From NCBI GenBank assembly GCA_026224875.1, contig JAMFRU010000140.1:1-56375 (forward strand): DNA of 56,375 bases, in the 5' to 3' direction. A program made the position numbers and the translations under genes. The stretch is from Acidocella sp. (lineage in GTDB: Bacteria > Pseudomonadota > Alphaproteobacteria > Acetobacterales > Acetobacteraceae). The notes under the pieces are model-generated. The model was not told where the DNA came from, ran no database searches, and saw only the letters and a program-made list of their open reading frames with translations. Below, piece by piece: positions 16,696 through 24,534 of the stretch (within the stretch, counting starts at the first letter, position 1; each line of letters opens with the position of its first letter).

Positions 16696-17121
16696 ATGAT
16701 GATGCGAACTGACATGACACGGATTGAAAACTGCCCGGCGCCGGCCGTTGTAAAAATTCGCGCGCCGGCAAAACGCAGGGCGGCGGAACTGCTGGGGCGC
16801 GGTGCCGAGGATGAGGTGGCGCGGCGGCTGGAGGCGCAGGGGTTTACCGTGCTGGCGCGGCGGCTGCGGACTGGCGCGGGGGAAATCGACCTGGTGGTCG
16901 CGGATGATGAGCGGCTGGTGTTTGTCGAGGTGAAGGCGCGGGCCTGTTTGGCGGATGCGGCTTATTCTGTTTCGGCGTGCCAGCAGATGCGGCTGTTGGA
17001 AGCGGCGAGCCTGGCGCTGGCCACGCATGAGGATTGGGCGCGGCCGGAAATACGGTTTGATGTGGCGCTGGTGGCGGGTGCGGCGGTGGAAATTTTGGTT
17101 GATGCGATACGGTATAGTTGA
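16696..17121 (+). CDS. yraN: YraN family (UPF0102) endonuclease-like protein
   Basis: A 141-residue protein with the UPF0102 core: GRGAEDEVARRLEAQGFTVLARRLR followed by the nuclease-like GEIDLVV...FVEVKAR, an arrangement resembling the D/E-xK motif of restriction-type nucleases. Family members are predicted to act on branched DNA, but their role is not well established. Three consecutive ATGs occur at the start; the first, after an AGGGA, is annotated. It follows the AI-2E gene by about 40 nt. Unusually for YraN, the rsmI methyltransferase gene is not adjacent. Confidence 0.82.
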   Translation: MMMRTDMTRIENCPAPAVVKIRAPAKRRAAELLGRGAEDEVARRLEAQGFTVLARRLRTGAGEIDLVVADDERLVFVEVKARACLADAAYSVSACQQMRLLEAASLALATHEDWARPEIRFDVALVAGAAVEILVDAIRYS

Positions 17122-17186
17122 AAGGCCGTGGCCTGGATGCTTGGTGTGGCGTGTTCGTGGGTTGTTTGTGCTCGATCACGTGGCGG

Positions 17187-17222
17187 GGCTGGGGCATAAG
17201 TGAAGGCTGGGGCATAAGTGAA
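17187..17222 (+). repeat. 18-bp perfect tandem duplication ahead of a GNAT gene
   Basis: The unit GGCTGGGGCATAAGTGAA occurs twice in tandem (17187-17204, 17205-17222) and ends 2 nt before the ATG of the next gene. The second copy supplies its ribosome-binding region. It looks like a recent replication-slippage duplication. Confidence 0.9.
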
Positions 17223-17224
17223 GA

Positions 17225-17725
17225 ATGAGCTTATCATCTGGCCCCGTCGCGCCGCCTAGCGCCAGCTTCACGATCCGTCCCGCATCTCAGGCTGACGCGG
17301 CGTTTTTATTCAGCCTGGCACCGCGTCTGGCGGGCGTCCATCAGCCGCCCTGGCATGATCTGGCTGCGATGGAGGCGTTTCAGCACCGCTACATGGCGGA
17401 GACCTTCGGCAATGTACCGGAAGGATCGCTGACCTTGGTCGCCGTTTCCACCGAAAATGTGCCTTTGGGCTATATCCATGCCCATCCCGATCGGGACGGT
17501 GTGACGGAGGAGCCTTGCGGCTATGTCTCGCTCCTCGCCGTTGAGGAAAAGGCGGAAGGCTTGGGGGTTGCGCGCCAGCTTATGGCGCAAGCCGAAGGCT
17601 GGGCGCGCGAAAAAGGCTTCCGGTTGTTGAGCCTGGATGTGTTCGCCGATAACGGCCGGGCGTTAAATTTCTACCGGCGCGGCGGGTTTCGGGCCGAGAT
17701 GGTGCGCATGGTCAAGCCGCTCTAG
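17225..17725 (+). CDS. GNAT family N-acetyltransferase
   Basis: A 166-residue single-domain GNAT. FTIRPASQADAAFLFSLAPRL is a typical opening; the acetyl-CoA motif is EEKAEGLGVARQLMAQAEGWA, followed by LLSLDVFADNGRALNFYRRGGF. No specific acceptor can be named. A perfect 18-bp tandem duplication ends 2 nt before the start codon. It faces the M20 peptidase gene convergently with a gap of about 20 nt. Confidence 0.85.
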   Translation: MSLSSGPVAPPSASFTIRPASQADAAFLFSLAPRLAGVHQPPWHDLAAMEAFQHRYMAETFGNVPEGSLTLVAVSTENVPLGYIHAHPDRDGVTEEPCGYVSLLAVEEKAEGLGVARQLMAQAEGWAREKGFRLLSLDVFADNGRALNFYRRGGFRAEMVRMVKPL

Positions 17726-17746
17726 GCCCTGTTTGCCAGCGCGGCT

Positions 17747-19132
17747 CTAACTTTCGGCGGCTAGCGCCGCCAGCAGCCGGGCATGCGCCCTGGTGCCGCG
17801 GTGGAAACAGGCGAGGTCGAATTTCTCGTTGGGGGAGTGGACGCAGTCATCGTCCAGCCCGAAGCCGGCCAGCAGCGTATCCAGCCCCAGATGGGTCTTA
17901 AATGCTTCCACCACCGGGATGGAGGCGCCGCAGCCGATGAGTGCGGCGGGTTTGCCAAATTCAGCCGCCAGCGCAGCCTGTGCGGTGCGCAAAAACGAGG
18001 CTTGCGGGTTGAGACCATAGCCGGGGGCGGCGGCACCGGGGATAAACGCCGCCTTTGCGTCAGGGGGCAGGCGGCTGGTAACGAACGCTTCGAAGTTTGT
18101 CTGGATTCCGGCCGGGTCCTGGCCCGCGACGAGCCTAAAAGTGAGTTTGGCGGTGGCATGTGCGGGGATTACGGTTTTGCTGCCCTCGCCCTGGTAGCCG
18201 CCATAGATACCGTTGATCTCGGCGGTTGGCCGCGCCCAGATTTGCGCCAGCGGGATTTGATCCGCCTCGCCGGCCGGGGTGGTGAGGCCGACTCCGCCGA
18301 GGAAACCGGCAGTATCGAAGCCGAGCTCGCCCCAGGCGGCTTCCTGTTCTGGCGAAACCGGGGTGATGCCATCGTAAAACCCGGGAATGGTGATCCGCCC
18401 GGTGTCATCCTTGAGTTGGCCCAGGATGTTGACCAGCACCTGGATGGGGTTGAGCGCCAGCCCGCCGAAAAAGCCGGAATGCAGGTCGCGTTTGGGCCCG
18501 TGAATGCGCACCTCCATGGCCGCCAACCCGCGCAGGGAAGCGGTGATGGCCGGAGTGGCCGCGTCCCACATGTTGGTGTCCGCGACATAGACGAAATCGG
18601 CCGCGGCCAGCGTGTCGTGCTCCTGCTTGAGAAGCTCTTCCAGCGAGGGGCTGCCGTTCTCCTCCTCGCCTTCCAGCAGCATGGTCAGGCGCACGGGGAG
18701 TTTTCCGCTCACGGCGATATGCGCGCGGCAGGCTTCTAGGAAGCTGATGACCTGGCCTTTATCGTCCACCGCACCGCGGGCCACGATTTTCTTGCCCCTG
18801 GGGCCGTCCACCAGTTGAGGGTCGAACGGGTCGGAATGCCACAGGCTGCGCGGGTCGGCGGGCTGGACGTCGTAATGGCCGTAGAACAGCACGTGGGGGG
18901 TGTTTGGCCCGGCCTCGTGGTTGGTGGCGATGACACCGGGCAGGCCGGAGGTCTCGGACAGGCGGGCGGCAAAGCCCAAGGCCGTCAGCTCATCGCGGAT
19001 CCAGGCGGCGGCGGCCAGGCAGTCCGGCTTGTGGGCCGGCTGGGCGCTGATGCTGGGAATGCGCAGGAAGGCAAACAGCCGTTCCAGGCCGGTTTCAAGC
19101 TGGGCGTCCACTGCGTCAAGAATCTTTTGCAT
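17747..19132 (-). CDS. M20 family metallopeptidase (dipeptidase-type)
   Basis: A 461-residue zinc peptidase. Metal and catalytic motifs are in family order: FYGHYDVQP (first zinc His and catalytic Asp), ARGAVDDKGQV (bridging Asp), LEGEEENGSPSLEELL (catalytic Glu), VADTNMW, and the late histidine in CVHSPNEKF. A dimerisation domain sits between (LRGLAAMEVRIHGPKRDLHS, ending in GVGLTTPAGEADQ). It resembles the cytosolic dipeptidase/carnosinase branch, which hydrolyses dipeptides or N-acylated residues. The ATG at 19132 starts at the family N-terminus (MQKILDAVDAQLE). It is divergent from cysS. Confidence 0.87.
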   Translation of the reverse strand: MQKILDAVDAQLETGLERLFAFLRIPSISAQPAHKPDCLAAAAWIRDELTALGFAARLSETSGLPGVIATNHEAGPNTPHVLFYGHYDVQPADPRSLWHSDPFDPQLVDGPRGKKIVARGAVDDKGQVISFLEACRAHIAVSGKLPVRLTMLLEGEEENGSPSLEELLKQEHDTLAAADFVYVADTNMWDAATPAITASLRGLAAMEVRIHGPKRDLHSGFFGGLALNPIQVLVNILGQLKDDTGRITIPGFYDGITPVSPEQEAAWGELGFDTAGFLGGVGLTTPAGEADQIPLAQIWARPTAEINGIYGGYQGEGSKTVIPAHATAKLTFRLVAGQDPAGIQTNFEAFVTSRLPPDAKAAFIPGAAAPGYGLNPQASFLRTAQAALAAEFGKPAALIGCGASIPVVEAFKTHLGLDTLLAGFGLDDDCVHSPNEKFDLACFHRGTRAHARLLAALAAES

Positions 19133-19208
19133 GGTTCTATGTGGGGGGCTGGGGCCAAAAAAATCAACATGGCTTGATTTGGACGGCAAACCGGCCAAAA
19201 GAGCGACC

Positions 19209-20558
19209 ATGACCCAGCTTATGCTCTACAACACCCGTACCCGCGCCAAAGAATTGTTCGTACCGCTCGATGCGGAGAATGTTCGCGCGTATTTATGCGG
19301 CCCGACGGTGTATGACCGGGCGCATCTGGGTAATGCGCGGAATGTGGTTATTTTCGATATTTTGATCCGGCTGCTGCGCCGGCTGTACCCGCGCGTGACC
19401 TATGTGCGGAATATCACGGATATTGACGACAGGATCAACGAGCGGGCGGCGGCACGGGGCGTGACCATCGAGGAAGTGACCGAGGGGCCGGTGCGTTGGT
19501 ACCATGAGGATATGGGTGCACTTTATACCCTCCCCCCCGATATCGAGCCGCGCGCGACAGAACATCTGCCCGAGATCATCGAGATCATCGAGCGGTTGAT
19601 CGCCAACGGGCATGCCTATGAGGCCGAGGGGCATGTGCTGTTTTCGGTTGCCTCGGACCCGGCTTATGGCAAATTCTCCGGCCGCTCGACCGATGAGCTG
19701 ATTGCAGGTGCCCGGGTGGATGTGGCGGCCTATAAGCGCGATGCCGGGGATTTTGTGCTGTGGAAGCCCTCCAGCCCCGATTTACCGGGGTGGGATAGCC
19801 CTTGGGGGCGCGGGCGCCCGGGCTGGCATATCGAGTGCTCGGCGATGAGCTGGAAGCATCTCGGTGAGAATTTCGACATCCATGGCGGCGGTGATGATCT
19901 GATCTTCCCACATCATGAGAACGAGATCGCGCAAAGCTGCTGTGCTTTTCCGGGCTCGAATTTCGCCAATGTGTGGGTTCATAACCGCATGTTGCTGGTG
20001 AATGGCGAGAAGATGAGCAAGTCGCTGGGTAATTTCTTCACGCTGAATGAGGTGCTGGATAAGGCGCCGGGCGAAGCTATCCGGTTTTTGCTGATGCGCT
20101 CGCATTACCGTTCGACGTTGGATTTTTCCGAGGCCGGGATAAAGGAGGCGCGGGCGGAGCTGGACCGGTTTTACCGCGCTATCCAGCAGCACCCCGGCGC
20201 CGACCGCGAGGTGGCGGTGATGCTGGTGTTCGATGCGCTGCTCGATGATTTGAATACGCCGGCGGCCATTGCGGCGCTGCATAAATATGCTGATCTCGCG
20301 TTAGCCGGTAACGCCGCCGGGGCAGCCGCCCTTAAAACCGCCGGCAAATTGCTGGGGCTGTTCAATATGACGCCGGAAGAGTGGTTCCGGGGGGGGATTG
20401 ACCAGGGCGCGATCGAGGGGCTGATTGCGCAGCGCGTGTTGGCGCGAATTGCCAAGGATTTTGCTGAGTCCGACAGGATCCGCGATGTTCTGCTGAAAGA
20501 GCATGGCGTCATCATCGAGGACAAGCCGGGCGGTGCCTACGAAATTCGTAAAGCATGA
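19209..20558 (+). CDS. cysS: cysteine--tRNA ligase
   Basis: A 449-residue class Ia synthetase. The zinc-site CGPTVYD with C30, the HIGH-type HLGN (residues 39-42), the later zinc ligands in GWHIECSAM and [11 protein letters not shown], and the KMSKS loop [11 protein letters not shown] are all intact. The C-terminal helical DALR-type domain is present and the tail ends in [11 protein letters not shown]. The ATG at 19209 is used; a second Met four codons later is possible. It charges tRNA-Cys. The next gene, trmJ, begins 22 nt after the stop, so the two tRNA-related genes are probably cotranscribed. Confidence 0.97.
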   Translation: MTQLMLYNTRTRAKELFVPLDAENVRAYLCGPTVYDRAHLGNARNVVIFDILIRLLRRLYPRVTYVRNITDIDDRINERAAARGVTIEEVTEGPVRWYHEDMGALYTLPPDIEPRATEHLPEIIEIIERLIANGHAYEAEGHVLFSVASDPAYGKFSGRSTDELIAGARVDVAAYKRDAGDFVLWKPSSPDLPGWDSPWGRGRPGWHIECSAMSWKHLGENFDIHGGGDDLIFPHHENEIAQSCCAFPGSNFANVWVHNRMLLVNGEKMSKSLGNFFTLNEVLDKAPGEAIRFLLMRSHYRSTLDFSEAGIKEARAELDRFYRAIQQHPGADREVAVMLVFDALLDDLNTPAAIAALHKYADLALAGNAAGAAALKTAGKLLGLFNMTPEEWFRGGIDQGAIEGLIAQRVLARIAKDFAESDRIRDVLLKEHGVIIEDKPGGAYEIRKA

Positions 20559-20580
20559 GCCGGATGGCGAGGTTAACAAT

Positions 20581-21348
20581 ATGACCGGGCGGGATGGCGG
20601 CGCGGAACTGAGCCCCATTGAGCCATCGCCGGTGGTGGTGCTGGTGCGGCCGCAGCTGGCCGAGAATATTGGTGCCGTGGCGCGAGCCATGGGCAATGGC
20701 GGGTTGTTTCATCTGCGCATTGTCGCACCGCGCGATGGCTGGCCACTGCCGCGCGCCTGGATTACCGGTTCGGGGGCGCATCGGATACTTGATGAGGCGC
20801 AGGTGTTTGAGACCGTGGCGGCTGCGGTGGCCGATCTGCACCGTGTGTTCGCGACCTGTCCGCGGCCGCGCCATATCATCAAGCCGGTGCTTACCGCGCG
20901 GGGCGGTGCGGCGGAAGTTGTGGCCATCGGGCAGCGGGGGATGAGCACAGGCGTGCTGTTTGGGCCGGAGCGGACCGGGCTGGATAATGAGGATATTGCC
21001 TGCGCCGATAGTTTAATCCGCTACGATCTAAACCCGGATTTCATGTCGTTGAATTTGGCGCAGGCGGTGATGGTTTTCGGCTATGAATGGTGGCTGGCAC
21101 GCTCACCCGAGCAGCCGGCGCGCGAGCTGCAGGTGAATGAGACCATGCCGGCGACCAAGGGTGAGCTGGATAATTTCATGGAGCATCTTATCCGCGCCTG
21201 CGATGACAGTGGGTTTTTGCGCAACGAGCAGAAGCGGCCGGGCATGGTGCGCAATTTGCGGCATTTCTTCCAGCGCGGCGAGGTGACACGCCAGGAGCTG
21301 AATACGCTGCATGGGGTTGTTACGGAATTGGGGCGCGGGAATAAGTAG
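20581..21348 (+). CDS. trmJ: tRNA (cytidine/uridine-2'-O-)-methyltransferase TrmJ
   Basis: A 255-residue SPOUT methyltransferase. The trefoil-knot motifs are VVVLVRPQLAENIGAVARAM (motif 1), GVLFGPERTGLDNEDI (motif 2) and LNPDFMSLNLAQAVMVFGYE (motif 3). The C-terminal extension (LDNFMEHLIRACDDSGFLR, then RNLRHFFQRGEVTRQELNTLHGV) distinguishes TrmJ, which 2'-O-methylates position 32 of several tRNAs, from other SpoU proteins. The start ATG is the first in frame after the cysS stop. Its 3' end is followed by a REP-type hairpin that probably separates it from the convergent que genes. Confidence 0.9.
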   Translation: MTGRDGGAELSPIEPSPVVVLVRPQLAENIGAVARAMGNGGLFHLRIVAPRDGWPLPRAWITGSGAHRILDEAQVFETVAAAVADLHRVFATCPRPRHIIKPVLTARGGAAEVVAIGQRGMSTGVLFGPERTGLDNEDIACADSLIRYDLNPDFMSLNLAQAVMVFGYEWWLARSPEQPARELQVNETMPATKGELDNFMEHLIRACDDSGFLRNEQKRPGMVRNLRHFFQRGEVTRQELNTLHGVVTELGRGNK

Positions 21349-21361
21349 CTTCACCACCAAG

Positions 21362-21443
21362 CGTCATTGCGAGCGCAGCGTGGCAATCCATCTTTCTCGC
21401 CGCGTCATGAAAGATGGATTGCCACGCTACGCTCGCAATGACG
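21362..21443. repeat. REP-type palindromic repeat, copy 1
   Basis: Two 34-nt arms (21362-21395 and 21410-21443), reading CGTCATTGCGAGCG at the outside and CAATCCATCTTT at the inside, pair with a single mismatch around a 14-nt loop. The arms are the same as those of the perfect copy at 29613-29695. It lies between convergent trmJ and queC. Confidence 0.93.
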
Positions 21444-21448
21444 GCTGG

Positions 21449-22138
21449 TTAGTCTGCTATAAAACGCGCGTACCCCTGCGCCCGCAGCTCACAAGCCGGG
21501 CATGTGCCGCAACCAAAACCCCAGTCGTGGCTATGCGTGCGGTCGCCGTTGTAGCAGGTGTGGGTGTCTTCGCGGATGAGATCCACCAGCGCGGTTTGGC
21601 CCAGCTCTTCGGCAAGTTCCCAGGTTTGGGCTTTGTCGATCCACATCAGCGGGGTGTGAATGACGAAACGGGATTCCGTGCCGAGGTTCAGGGCGATCTG
21701 CACGGCTTTCATCGTGTCGTCACGGCAGTCCGGGTAGCCGGAAAAATCGGTTTCGCATACGCCGGTGATGATGTTTTTAATCCCGCGCCGGTAAGCCACG
21801 GCGGCGGAGAAATTCATGAAGATCAAGTTGCGGCCGGGCACAAACGTATTGGGCAGGCCGTTATCCTGCATCGCGATGGCGACATTCTGCGTCAGAGCGG
21901 TCTGGCTGATCTGACCGAGCACGGCGAGGTCGATCATGTGATCATCCCCGAGTTTGCTGCCCCAATCTGCGATTTTACGTAGGCCGGCTAGCACGGTAGG
22001 GCGCACGTCCAGCTCAATGCGGTGGCGCTGGCCGTAATCGAAACCGATGGTCTCGACATGATCGAAGCGGGACAGGGCCCAGGCCAGGCAGGTGGTGGAA
22101 TCCTGGCCGCCGGAGAACAACACCAAAGCGTTATTCAT
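21449..22138 (-). CDS. queC: 7-cyano-7-deazaguanine synthase
   Basis: A 229-residue ATP-dependent amidotransferase-like enzyme converting 7-carboxy-7-deazaguanine to preQ0 with ammonia. The PP-loop is [37 protein letters not shown] and [18 protein letters not shown] are family-specific; the C-terminal zinc cluster is [16 protein letters not shown]. The ATG at 22138 is chosen because the P-loop normally begins within the first ten residues; the longer frame adds a spurious extension. It overlaps queD by 4 nt and is third in queE-queD-queC. Confidence 0.96.
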   Translation of the reverse strand: MNNALVLFSGGQDSTTCLAWALSRFDHVETIGFDYGQRHRIELDVRPTVLAGLRKIADWGSKLGDDHMIDLAVLGQISQTALTQNVAIAMQDNGLPNTFVPGRNLIFMNFSAAVAYRRGIKNIITGVCETDFSGYPDCRDDTMKAVQIALNLGTESRFVIHTPLMWIDKAQTWELAEELGQTALVDLIREDTHTCYNGDRTHSHDWGFGCGTCPACELRAQGYARFIAD

Positions 22139-22506
22139 GCGCCCTCTCCAGGACCAAAATACGTGCAGCGGTCGCCGGATGACTCGCGCCATACGGCAAC
22201 GCGGGTCAGGCCCGGACAGGTGGGTTCGACGATACGCCAGATCCATGCTGAGAGGTTTTCAATCGTCGCGGGGCCAAGCCCCTCCACTTCGTCGAGAAAA
22301 TGATGGTCGAGCCCTTCGCGCGCCGCTTCAACCGCGCGGGCGAAATGGGTGAGGTCGAGCACCATGCCGTGCTCGTCGCGCTCGCCTTGCACGGTCACCT
22401 CGGCCTTGTAGGAATGGCCATGGATGCGCCGGCTGGAGGCGGCATCCACATTGCGGCGCAGCGTGTGCGCGGCCTCAAAGCTGAATTGCTTGGCTAATTC
22501 GAACAT
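22135..22506 (-). CDS. queD: 6-carboxytetrahydropterin synthase-like protein
   Basis: A 123-residue T-fold enzyme that would make 6-carboxy-tetrahydropterin from dihydroneopterin triphosphate. The zinc histidines are H14 (EAAHTL), H29 and H31 (RRIHGHSY), and the catalytic LDHHFL and ENLSAWIW motifs are present. The cysteine found four residues before the first HGH histidine in E. coli QueD is replaced by serine (SRRIHGH); see findings. It is embedded in the queE-queD-queC overlap series (1-nt overlap upstream, 4-nt overlap downstream), which supports the pathway assignment. Confidence 0.9.
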   Translation of the reverse strand: MFELAKQFSFEAAHTLRRNVDAASSRRIHGHSYKAEVTVQGERDEHGMVLDLTHFARAVEAAREGLDHHFLDEVEGLGPATIENLSAWIWRIVEPTCPGLTRVAVWRESSGDRCTYFGPGEGA

Positions 22507-23138
22507 CAGGAAATTCCGAGAATTTTATGGGTTTGCAGGCTGAGGCGCCAGAGCGGGTTTTGCATGCAATAGGCCACGGCTGCGCGCGTGTTGGCGTCGC
22601 GGGATGGTCCATCCATGGGCTGGAGTAAAAAATTATCGAAGGCGAGGGCTTCGAACAGAGCGGGCTCGGCGCCGGACTGGGGGAAGACGAGTTTTAGCTC
22701 GTCCCCGCCGTTCACCACCAAAACAGCGCCAGCTTTGGGGCTAACGCAGAGCCAGTCGATGCCCGGCGGCGGCGCGATGGTGCCATTGGTCTCGATGGCG
22801 ATTTCAAAATCCTGCCCGTGCAACGCGGTGATCAGGGTTTCATCCACTTGTAACAAAGGCTCGCCGCCGGTGAGCACTACCAGGCGCTGGCCGCGTCCTT
22901 CCGGCCAATGCGCGGCGACGGCCTGGGCCAGCGCTTCGACCGTGGCAAATCGCCCGCCGCCAATACCGTCCATGCCGACAAAATCCGTGTCGCAAAACTG
23001 GCACACAGCCTCGGCGCGGTCTTCCTCGCGGCCAGACCATAGATTGCAGCCGGTAAAACGGCAGAACACCGCCGGGCGCCCGGCCTGGCGGCCCTCGCCT
23101 TGCAGCGTGTAAAAAATCTCTTTTACGGCGTAACTCAT
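22506..23138 (-). CDS. queE: 7-carboxy-7-deazaguanine synthase
   Basis: A 210-residue radical-SAM enzyme that contracts 6-carboxytetrahydropterin to 7-carboxy-7-deazaguanine. The N-terminus MSYAVKEIFYTLQGEG is typical. The cluster motif is the expanded CX14CX2C form (CNLWSG...VCQFCDTDF) known from many proteobacterial QueE proteins. LVVLTGGEPLLQ is the SAM-binding GGEP, and FEIAIETNGT follows. The ATG at 23138 matches the family start; upstream in-frame sequence does not. It is first of the que operon. No folE or queF is in the window, so the pathway is completed elsewhere. Confidence 0.94.
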   Translation of the reverse strand: MSYAVKEIFYTLQGEGRQAGRPAVFCRFTGCNLWSGREEDRAEAVCQFCDTDFVGMDGIGGGRFATVEALAQAVAAHWPEGRGQRLVVLTGGEPLLQVDETLITALHGQDFEIAIETNGTIAPPPGIDWLCVSPKAGAVLVVNGGDELKLVFPQSGAEPALFEALAFDNFLLQPMDGPSRDANTRAAVAYCMQNPLWRLSLQTHKILGIS

Positions 23139-23267
23139 TTCGGCCCCCTGGTGGGGGAGAGGCCGCTCCAAGTCAACGGCGCAGAAAGCCGGGCAGGTGC
23201 CGCGCCATTGCAGCGCAGCGTAAGCGCACCATATTGGCCGCATCCCCGGAAAAATGGAGACGTGGTA

Positions 23268-24314
23268 ATGAAATACAAACAACTCGGCCGCACAGGCCTG
23301 TATGTGTCCGAAATCTGCCTTGGCACCATGACATTCGGGGACAATCCCGAGGCCGGCATGTGGACGGCCATCGGGCAGCTACCGCAAAAGGAAGTGGACG
23401 GCATTATCGGCCGCGCCATCGCCGCGGGGGTGAATTTCATCGACACGGCGGATGTGTACTCCTTCGGCGCCTCCGAAAAACTGACCGGCCAGGCGCTGAA
23501 AAACCTGGGTGTTGACCGCAAGGATGTGGTGATCGCCACCAAGGTCTACAGCGAGATGGGACCGGGACCGAATGACCGCGGCGCCTCGCGCGGGCATATT
23601 ATGGATGGCGTAAAACGCAGCCTGGAGCGGTTGCAGACGGATTATATCGACCTGTACCAGATCCACGCCAACGACCCGGTAACGCCGATCGAGGAGACTT
23701 TGCGCGCTTTGGACGATCTCGTGCGCCAGGGGCTGGTGCGCTACATCGGCATATCCAACTGGGCGGCATGGAAAATCGCCAAGGCGCTCGGCATTGCCGA
23801 AGCCAAGGGCTACACCCGCTTCGACACGCTGCAGGCCTATTACTCCATCGCCGGGCGTGACCTGGAACGGGAATTAGTGCCGCTGATCGATGAGGAAAAA
23901 CTCGGCCTCATGGTGTGGTCGCCGCTGGCCGGCGGGCTGCTCTCGGGCAAATTCGGCCCGGGTGCCGCCAAGGATGATGACGCCAGGCGGACGAAATTCG
24001 ACTTCCCGCCAGTCAACCTGGAACGCGCCTGGCCGCTCGTCGAAGCAATGCGCGAAATCGGCCGTACCCACGGCGGCGTATCGGTAGCGCGCGTGGCCCT
24101 GGCCTGGTTGCTCGCCAAACCCCACGTGATGAGCGTCATCATCGGCGCCAAAACCATTTCCCAGCTCGACGATAACCTGGCTGCGACAGAACTAACCCTC
24201 TCCGACGGCGAAACGGCCCACCTGAACACCCTCAGCGCCCTGCCCCCCGAATACCCTGGCTGGATGCTCGACCGCCAAGGTGGTGCCCGCGCGCCGAAGC
24301 CGTTTAAGGGGTAA
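23268..24314 (+). CDS. aldo/keto reductase
   Basis: A 348-residue NADP(H)-dependent oxidoreductase with the (beta/alpha)8 fold. The catalytic tetrad is visible: Asp and Tyr in DTADVYSFG, Lys in VIATKVYSEMG and His in LYQIHANDP. The cofactor-binding end is MSVIIGAKTISQLDDNLAA. LGRTGLYVSEICLGTMTFG is the usual opening of the YajO/Gfo-like AKR group. The natural carbonyl substrate is not inferable. The ATG at 23268 follows GGAGACGTGGTA. It ends within the left arm of a large palindromic repeat, so its stop codon is part of that element. Confidence 0.87.
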   Translation: MKYKQLGRTGLYVSEICLGTMTFGDNPEAGMWTAIGQLPQKEVDGIIGRAIAAGVNFIDTADVYSFGASEKLTGQALKNLGVDRKDVVIATKVYSEMGPGPNDRGASRGHIMDGVKRSLERLQTDYIDLYQIHANDPVTPIEETLRALDDLVRQGLVRYIGISNWAAWKIAKALGIAEAKGYTRFDTLQAYYSIAGRDLERELVPLIDEEKLGLMVWSPLAGGLLSGKFGPGAAKDDDARRTKFDFPPVNLERAWPLVEAMREIGRTHGGVSVARVALAWLLAKPHVMSVIIGAKTISQLDDNLAATELTLSDGETAHLNTLSALPPEYPGWMLDRQGGARAPKPFKG

Positions 24315-24534
24315 AAGGCCAGGGCTCTGCCGTCGTGCGAAGCACGCCTCCGGCGTGACGACCCGCTAAGGACCACAGGCCCTTGGATCCCGCTACCTAA
24401 GAATTGAAGAGGGGCCTACTACCAAGCTGTTTGTACAGCACGGAGGCAGGCCCCTCTTCAATTCTTAGGTAATGGGGGTCAGGGGCCTCAGGCCCCTGCG
24501 GGGTCGAGGGGCGGAGCCCTCGCCTTTTACCCTT
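24307..24534. repeat. large composite palindromic repeat element (type A, full copy)
   Basis: The region between the convergent AKR and ilvA stops is one nested palindrome. The outer arms (AAGGGGTAAAAGGCCAGGGC at the left; the reverse complement of TAAGGGTAAAAGGCGAGGGC at the right) pair nearly perfectly. The inner arms, 24395-24417 and 24448-24470, are a perfect 23-bp inverted repeat (ACCTAAGAATTG...). A cloverleaf-like module with GTCGTGC...GCACGCC, TCC, GGCGTG and ACGAC lies at 24331-24362. A related copy is at the right window end. It may double as a terminator. Confidence 0.88.

Noticed and set aside
23139-23267. A preQ1 riboswitch upstream of queE
   Set aside because: The gap lacks the AT-rich A-tail and short stem-loop expected of preQ1 aptamers; no match could be made.
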